Shown here: positions 49,520 to 54,014 of the stretch, piece by piece
Layout of the letters: the number at the start of each line of letters is the position of its first letter
Position numbering within the stretch: the first letter of the stretch is position 1
NCBI GenBank assembly: GCA_016932385.1
Contig: JAFGCY010000008.1
Coordinates: 1-54,014, forward strand
DNA length: 54,014 nt
Direction: 5' to 3'
Origin: a bacterium
GTDB taxonomy: Bacteria; 4484-113; JAFGCY01
Notes under the pieces: model-generated
Databases searched by the model: none
Seen by the model: only the letters and a program-made list of their open reading frames with translations
Told to the model about the DNA's origin: nothing
Made by a program: the position numbers and the translations under genes

Positions 49520-51631
49520 CTAGTAAGTCAGGATCACGGCCTCGCGCGTCGAGCCGAGGTCGCCGGCCGAGAACGCCACGGTGCCCAGGTCGGATTTCAG
49601 TGAACCGCCGGAGTCGTACAGCTTGACCGTCACGTTGATCGAGGCCGGCGGCGTACCATCATAGTCGACAAAATCGATGTCGATGTAGTACGTCCCGTGA
49701 TAGGCCGCCGGCAGGAGTTTGCCTGATTCACGGGCCTGGCCGGAGTCGTAGCTGTCCTGGCTGAACTGGATCAGTCCGGCCAGTTCCTCCGGTTCATAGG
49801 GGCTGCCGTAGTTGAATTCCGGATCCCAGATTTCCAGGTCGAAGTCCGCGTCGGTGTTGCTCCAGCTGATTTCAATCTGGTCGCCGGCACTCCAGTCTCC
49901 GCTGGGATAGTCGCCTTCGGGAACACCGGTCGCCTCGAGCATGGCCAGCCAACCGGTGTCCGCGTCGAACGTCGTCAGCTCGTAACGGTCGCGGTAATCC
50001 TGCGTGAAGAAATCGCTGTCGGGCAGGTAGACTGCCAGGCCGGTCGTGCGCGGCATGTCGTACTGGTCGTAATACAACACGGCGCTGTTCCAGGCGCTCA
50101 ATGCGGAGTTAATGGCAGTCTTGATCGAGCTGGCGCTGGTGTTGTCCCGGTAGAACTCGAGAAATTCCTGAAGGTCACGGGCGCCGTCCCCGGACGGGCC
50201 GTCCTCGTCTGCGATTTCCCAGGCCAGGTCGATGCTGCCCATCAGCGGCTCGGACTCCGTCGCGGAGTTCGTCGTGACCAGGCCGGCCAGCGTACCGAGG
50301 CGCTGCGTCAGCGTGCCGACGCTCGCCGCGTCGAACACGCCCAGCGTGCAGTATTCCTCATTTTCATAGCAGTCGATAAAGCTGTCGACGAACGTGTCGC
50401 TGATCTGGCGCGCCGTCAGCGGCCAGGAGCCCGTCCAGGTGCCCAGAGCGCCGCTGTAGTCGAAACCGTCGCCCGGCACCAGGCCCTCGCTGGCGACCAG
50501 CAGGTCGGCCAATCCGCGATACTCGTACAGCGCTTCCAGTTGCGCCATGTTGCAGGCGTCGAACGCCAGCACGTCGAAGTGATAGTCGCTGAGCGCGGCG
50601 GCGATCGCGTCGTTGTTGGTCATCTCGTAATTGCCGTCCGTGTAGTCGCTGAGAATGGCGGAGGCACCGCGCGCCGAGCCCCCGCCAGCGCCGGCAGTGC
50701 CGTCGCTGGCCAGCCAGCCGTCGCCGTGGTCCCAGAGCACCAGCATGCTGTGCTCGGCCGGGAAGTTGGCCTCGCACCATTCCACGAATGCCAGCACGTT
50801 GGCTGGATCCGCGCTGTTATAACCGGTGCGCGAGAAGCTCTGGTTGGCCTCGTCGCCGGTGGTGTTGATCACGCGCTCATAAGAATCCTGCACGACGCGG
50901 ATGAAGTTGACGTTGTTGGCGCCGACATGTCCAGGGCCCAGGTACGTCGGATTGATGTCGTAGCCGACCAGGATATTCAGGTTGGCGCTGGAGCCGATGC
51001 TCTCCAGCTCCTGGATGTCGTAAAACGCATTGGCCGCCAGGTTGTTGTCGCCGGCCATCCAAACCATGAAGTTCCAAGTACCCTCGACGTCCTCCAGCTC
51101 GAGGCTGACCTCGAGATTGGCCTGGCAGCCGTCCGCGCAGACCAGGGCGACAAAAAAGTCGTGGGAGGAGCTGGTCGAACCGCTGGGAACCGCAATTTCA
51201 GCATTGGCCGTATAGGCGCCTCCCAGCCACTGCCAGCAGTTGTCGGCGAATTCACCAACGCCGACGTAGACGCCGTTGCTGGTTCCGCTGAGATGCAAGG
51301 CGGCCGGCAGCTGACCGCTATCCAGCGTGATGCCCAGCACGGCCCAGGACAGCCCGGTGCTGTTGAGTTCCAGGTTCGCGCCGTTCATCACCGCGCCTTC
51401 GCTTTCGACCAGGTCGCCGGCAACGAATGTGTAGGTCGAGACCTCATCCGTGACGCGCGTGGTGGCCGCCAGGTCAGCCACCAACGGGATGGCTGTTTCA
51501 CCGTATGCATCACTTCTAATTTGGGGGTCCGTATCGAGCAAGGTAGTTTGTGTCAGTCCGCCGCCGCCGCCGCCACAGGCGCACAGCGCGGCCGCGATTG
51601 TCAGCATTACCAGAGGTGTCAGTTTGCGCAT
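49520..51631 (-). CDS. Clostripain-like (peptidase C11) lipoprotein
   Basis: A 703-residue lipoprotein with signal peptide and lipobox LCAC, followed by poly-Gly. Residues about 95-190 resemble the Trp-rich N-terminal domain of the lipoproteins at 2160 and 4403 (GVYVGVGEFADNCWQWLGGAY). The C11 peptidase domain (about 190-545) has the catalytic His in MLVLWDHGDGW and the Cys in VLAFDACNMAQLEALYEY. The C-terminal part (about 560-690) is a pre-peptidase-type beta domain with SWSNTDADFDLEIWDPEFNY. It is probably a cell-surface cysteine protease. An AAAGGA site precedes the ATG. The gene converges on pdxS with 7 bp between the stops. Confidence 0.9.
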   Translation of the reverse strand: MRKLTPLVMLTIAAALCACGGGGGGLTQTTLLDTDPQIRSDAYGETAIPLVADLAATTRVTDEVSTYTFVAGDLVESEGAVMNGANLELNSTGLSWAVLGITLDSGQLPAALHLSGTSNGVYVGVGEFADNCWQWLGGAYTANAEIAVPSGSTSSSHDFFVALVCADGCQANLEVSLELEDVEGTWNFMVWMAGDNNLAANAFYDIQELESIGSSANLNILVGYDINPTYLGPGHVGANNVNFIRVVQDSYERVINTTGDEANQSFSRTGYNSADPANVLAFVEWCEANFPAEHSMLVLWDHGDGWLASDGTAGAGGGSARGASAILSDYTDGNYEMTNNDAIAAALSDYHFDVLAFDACNMAQLEALYEYRGLADLLVASEGLVPGDGFDYSGALGTWTGSWPLTARQISDTFVDSFIDCYENEEYCTLGVFDAASVGTLTQRLGTLAGLVTTNSATESEPLMGSIDLAWEIADEDGPSGDGARDLQEFLEFYRDNTSASSIKTAINSALSAWNSAVLYYDQYDMPRTTGLAVYLPDSDFFTQDYRDRYELTTFDADTGWLAMLEATGVPEGDYPSGDWSAGDQIEISWSNTDADFDLEIWDPEFNYGSPYEPEELAGLIQFSQDSYDSGQARESGKLLPAAYHGTYYIDIDFVDYDGTPPASINVTVKLYDSGGSLKSDLGTVAFSAGDLGSTREAVILTY

Positions 51632-51763
51632 TTATCGTCCTTTGCTGGTCAGGGCCGCTCGCCGGATCGAACCGGCGGAGGCCACATCCTGGCGGTACAT
51701 GCCAGCATAAAGCTTACCAGCGAATCGCGTGTATGATTATCCAGTTGGTTTACCCCACAGGTT

Positions 51764-51769
51764 TAAGTT
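51764..51769 (+). promoter_or_regulatory. Possible -10 TAAGTT for the phosphatase gene
   Basis: TAAGTT fits TANNNT and ends 8 nt before ATG 51778; TATAGA at 51769-51774 is an alternative at 3 nt. No ribosome-binding site is visible. Confidence 0.35.
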
Positions 51770-51777
51770 ATAGACAA

Positions 51778-52188
51778 ATGCGTATTTTGTTTCTATGTAC
51801 GGGAAATACTTGCAGAAGCCCAATGGCGGAGCGGTTGGGCCGGCAATTGTACCCTCAGCACCATTGGGAGAGCGCCGGCGTGATGCCGACGGGCACGATG
51901 CACCCGATGACCGCCCGGGTGCTGGCCGAGCGTGGTGCGGACAATACCGGCTTTGCCAGCCGCCATGTCGATGATCTTGATTTGCGGGAGTTCGATCACT
52001 TCGTACTGATCGGCGATACGGCCCAGGCGCTGGCTCCCGATCCGCCGCCGGGTGTCACCGTGCATCACTGGCACGTCGATGATCCGTATGAAGTCATCGG
52101 TTCGGCGGAGAAGATCTACGCGGCTTACAAGACCTGCGAGGCCGATTTACTCAGGCGCATCGCGGATTTGGTGGCCGAGTTTGAATAG
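51778..52188 (+). CDS. Low-molecular-weight protein tyrosine phosphatase/arsenate reductase-like protein
   Basis: 136 residues from ATG 51778. The phosphate-binding loop is at the N-terminus: LFLCTGNTCRSPMAERL (C-x5-R-S), with the general acid expected in the late VDDPYE. The core TGTMHPMTARVLAERGADNTGFASRHVDDLDL fits the LMW phosphatase fold. The organism may use it on tyrosine-phosphorylated polysaccharide kinases or arginine-phosphorylated proteins. Frames extending upstream lie over the clostripain promoter and lack similarity. Confidence 0.9.
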   Translation: MRILFLCTGNTCRSPMAERLGRQLYPQHHWESAGVMPTGTMHPMTARVLAERGADNTGFASRHVDDLDLREFDHFVLIGDTAQALAPDPPPGVTVHHWHVDDPYEVIGSAEKIYAAYKTCEADLLRRIADLVAEFE

Positions 52189-52194
52189 CTGGCG

Positions 52195-53877
52195 TCAGCC
52201 CTTGTAGTTCCACATTGTCACCGGCGTACCGTCGGGATCGGCGAGGCTGAACCAGGCCAGACCTTTGATGTCCCCCTTCAATTCACCGACCTCGACGCCG
52301 GCCGCCTTCAGCAGGTCGTATTCGGTCTTCAGATCGTTGGGCTCGATGCACAGGCGGCAAGGCGCGGGGGGCGTACCTGCGTCGGGTTTATCCCACCAGT
52401 CCGACCAACGATAAAGCCCGAGGACCGGGCCGTCGTCGATTGCCAGGGCGACATAGGCGGTGCCGTGTTTTTCCTTGATCGCGAAGCCCAGGTGCTTGGT
52501 GTAAAACTCCACGGCCCCATCCAGGTCAGCGACGAACATCAGGCACTCAGCGAAGTTATAGGGCCCGGTCCGCTGGACCTCGCGGCGTTCGCGATACCTG
52601 GCGGCACTGTCCGCCGCCGTGTGATGGACATTGTCCTGCCAGAGGAATAATTCCGCGCCGAACGGATCACGGAGGAGCGTCGAGAGCATCGATTGTTCAT
52701 CGCCGCTCAACTCGGCTACGTGGCAACCCCATTCTTTCAGCTTTTCGATGTCCGCCCGGATATCCCGGCACATGAAACTCAGTCTTGGCGGCGGTACGGG
52801 TTGCTCCGGTTCCCAGTCTTCCCGCAATTGCGCCGCCACGCAGACCAACTGGTAACTAGCCATGACATCGAAGATCACCATCCTGTCTCCGCTTCGCCAT
52901 TCCATGGGCCAGCCGAGGGTTTTGTGGTAGAAGGCGATGGCTTGCTCGACATCACTGACGTAATAGATGAGTTCCGCCACCTGGCAGGACAGCCTGGAAG
53001 CCAGCGCCGGTTGCCGGTCTGCCGCGGATGCCACGGCGCCTGGCGCGGCGGCTTCACCGGCATCCGCAGCAGGCGCGCCGGTATCGCTGGCTGCGAATCG
53101 GTGGGCTGTGCGGAATACGTTTGTACCTAAAACCATGTCATACAGCGTGCGACGCTCGGCGTTGAAAGGAATCAGCCAGGCGGTATAAGCGAGCCGCGCC
53201 AGGATGAAATAGCCCAGGTAACGGGCAAACGCCCAGCCGTAGCCCAACGGGCTGCCATCGCGCTTAAGCACGGTCAGGCCGAGGCAGAGCTTGCCCAGGG
53301 TAGCCCCCAGCATGCCGTGGAACACCGTGTAATAGGCCAGGCAGATGAAAACGTTCAGCCAGCCCATGAACAGCAGTGGCCGCTGCATTTCCAGCATCTG
53401 GCTGAGCGTGGCGCTGGAGAAGGTGCCGCCGCTGAGCGCTTCCTCGAACACCCGGTTGAGCAGGACCAGGGCGGCCTGCTCGTCCGGGCCGGTGACGCCG
53501 ATGATCTTGATCGCGATCGAGTGGGCGATGAACAGGATCACCGCGTCGATCAGGAACGCGCCCAGCCGGTACCAGAATCCGGCCGGGATGTACACCCCTT
53601 TGGTGTTGCGGACGTAGCCCGGGATATCGGTGTAAGGGTCCTTGACCGGCTGGGAGTCTTTGGTCCCGGTATCGGTTTGGTTTGTTTCCGCCGCCGCTTT
53701 GGGCGGCAGAGGGGAGCGGCTGTCGAGCAGGTCCCGGCAGACGTTGATGCACTCCTCGCAGATGAAGACACCCGGCCCCTTGATCATGCGCACATTAGGT
53801 GTCTGCCGTTCGCTGCAGAAGTTGCAGGTCGGCGTTGGTTTTTCGGGGGGACTCAAGTTTTCCGAGCCCGTGGTCAT
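52195..53877 (-). CDS. Fusion protein: ClpX-type zinc finger, RDD membrane domain and two VOC domains
   Basis: A 560-residue protein with an unusual architecture. Residues 15-50 match the ClpX C4 zinc finger, C18-x2-C21-x18-C40-x2-C43, with GVFICEECINVC. Residues about 98-260 are an RDD domain: GFWYRLGAFLIDAVILFI with its Arg and Asp, then membrane helices and a YDMVLGTNV-like end. Residues about 300-415 and 440-560 are two vicinal-oxygen-chelate (glyoxalase/bleomycin-resistance) domains with YVSDVEQAIAFYHKTLGWP and VADLDGAVEFYTKHLGF. A 35-residue Ala-rich linker joins the RDD and VOC parts. The function is unknown. The gene is leaderless behind TATAAT and convergent with the phosphatase gene. 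Confidence 0.85.
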   Translation of the reverse strand: MTTGSENLSPPEKPTPTCNFCSERQTPNVRMIKGPGVFICEECINVCRDLLDSRSPLPPKAAAETNQTDTGTKDSQPVKDPYTDIPGYVRNTKGVYIPAGFWYRLGAFLIDAVILFIAHSIAIKIIGVTGPDEQAALVLLNRVFEEALSGGTFSSATLSQMLEMQRPLLFMGWLNVFICLAYYTVFHGMLGATLGKLCLGLTVLKRDGSPLGYGWAFARYLGYFILARLAYTAWLIPFNAERRTLYDMVLGTNVFRTAHRFAASDTGAPAADAGEAAAPGAVASAADRQPALASRLSCQVAELIYYVSDVEQAIAFYHKTLGWPMEWRSGDRMVIFDVMASYQLVCVAAQLREDWEPEQPVPPPRLSFMCRDIRADIEKLKEWGCHVAELSGDEQSMLSTLLRDPFGAELFLWQDNVHHTAADSAARYRERREVQRTGPYNFAECLMFVADLDGAVEFYTKHLGFAIKEKHGTAYVALAIDDGPVLGLYRWSDWWDKPDAGTPPAPCRLCIEPNDLKTEYDLLKAAGVEVGELKGDIKGLAWFSLADPDGTPVTMWNYKG

Positions 53878-53883
53878 GGGTCT

Positions 53884-53889
53884 ATTATA
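53884..53889 (-). promoter_or_regulatory. -10 element TATAAT for the zinc finger/RDD/VOC gene, leaderless
   Basis: A consensus TATAAT on the minus strand is followed by 6 nt and then the ATG at 53877. No ribosome-binding site fits. Confidence 0.6.
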
Positions 53890-54014
53890 GCCGCCAAGCC
53901 GGTGGCATTACGGTGTATTCTGCCTGTAAAAAAGGTTCATCGCCCATTAGCGAGAAATGCGAAGGACATCCTCGTATCTGGTAGGTTTGTAGTGCAAACA
54001 ACCAACCACCAGGA

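Noticed and set aside
53978..54012. Imperfect inverted repeat at the window end (CTGGT...ACCAG with GGTTTGT and AAACAACC)
   Set aside because: Pairing is broken and the element may continue beyond the window, so it cannot be judged as an attachment site, repeat or RNA.
1..54014. tRNA, rRNA, CRISPR and insertion-sequence search by eye
   Set aside because: No TTCGAAT-type tRNA arm with paired stems, no regularly spaced direct repeats and no transposase-like protein were found. A computed search could still find a tRNA missed by eye.

Overview
The window is 54 kb of GC-rich bacterial chromosome, tightly packed with genes on both strands. I see no rRNA or tRNA gene, CRISPR array, insertion sequence or prophage. 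Many proteins are lipoproteins or Sec-exported, with PKD, propeller, clostripain or glycoside hydrolase 2 (GH2) domains, and the core genes (infA, pdxS, acsA, kbl, rluA-type, a Fur-family regulator) are bacterial. This suggests an uncultured, free-living heterotroph from a little-studied GC-rich phylum. I cannot place it more precisely from sequence alone. About half of the first-in-operon genes have a TANNNT -10 hexamer 6-8 nt before the start codon and no Shine-Dalgarno (SD) sequence, so leaderless mRNAs appear common. Operon-internal genes and some single genes use GGAGG-type sites.

Layout. 1-1788: a partial unknown gene, a DUF2087 gene and an RluA/RluD pseudouridine synthase. 1815-6304: two tandem 633-residue PKD/propeller lipoproteins and the decayed 3' end of a third copy. 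6481-10933: acetyl-CoA synthetase, a foreign-looking serine hydrolase, an acyl carrier protein (ACP) and 2-amino-3-ketobutyrate CoA ligase. 11084-15904: a propeller gene broken by an in-frame TGA, a drug/metabolite transporter, a SpoIIE-type phosphatase with a dead receiver domain, a lipoprotein, and a 22-codon Trp/His-rich micro-ORF ahead of a cyclic-2,3-diphosphoglycerate-synthetase-like GTPase (15992-17317). 17321-25723 (minus): a probable six-gene unit made of a DUF433/DUF5615 toxin-antitoxin pair, a 1027-residue von Willebrand A (VWA) membrane protein, a propeller lipoprotein, an ABC-2 permease without its ATPase, and a large exported protein.

25733-31697: a NUDIX hydrolase, a TrmO-type tRNA methyltransferase, a class I aminotransferase and a large exported GH2 protein that carries palindromic in-frame insertions. 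31952-37919: a small secreted Ser/Tyr/Asp-rich protein, a membrane protein, threonine dehydrogenase with an acetyltransferase, an old yellow enzyme, a Fur-family regulator coupled to a YihY/BrkB membrane protein, and a phage-type conserved protein. 38022-45871: a ZnuA-like zinc-binding lipoprotein, a small coiled-coil protein, a flavin reductase, an ABC exporter pair, an exported protein divergent from a SpoIIM-like membrane protein, IF-1, and a thioredoxin-like exported protein behind a CsoR/CstR-type operator. 45957-53877: an amidohydrolase, an AT-rich membrane protein, pdxS, a clostripain-like lipoprotein, a low-molecular-weight phosphatase, and an unusual fusion of a ClpX zinc finger, an RDD membrane domain and two VOC domains.

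Genes that fit together. The threonine dehydrogenase (33172) and kbl (9719) could form the two-step threonine-to-glycine plus acetyl-CoA route. acsA sits in the kbl neighbourhood and also makes acetyl-CoA. The Fur-family regulator and the zinc-binding lipoprotein may form a zinc response, although no ZnuB or ZnuC lies in the window. Three separate lipoproteins share a Trp-rich N-terminal domain, which points to a lineage-specific surface protein system.
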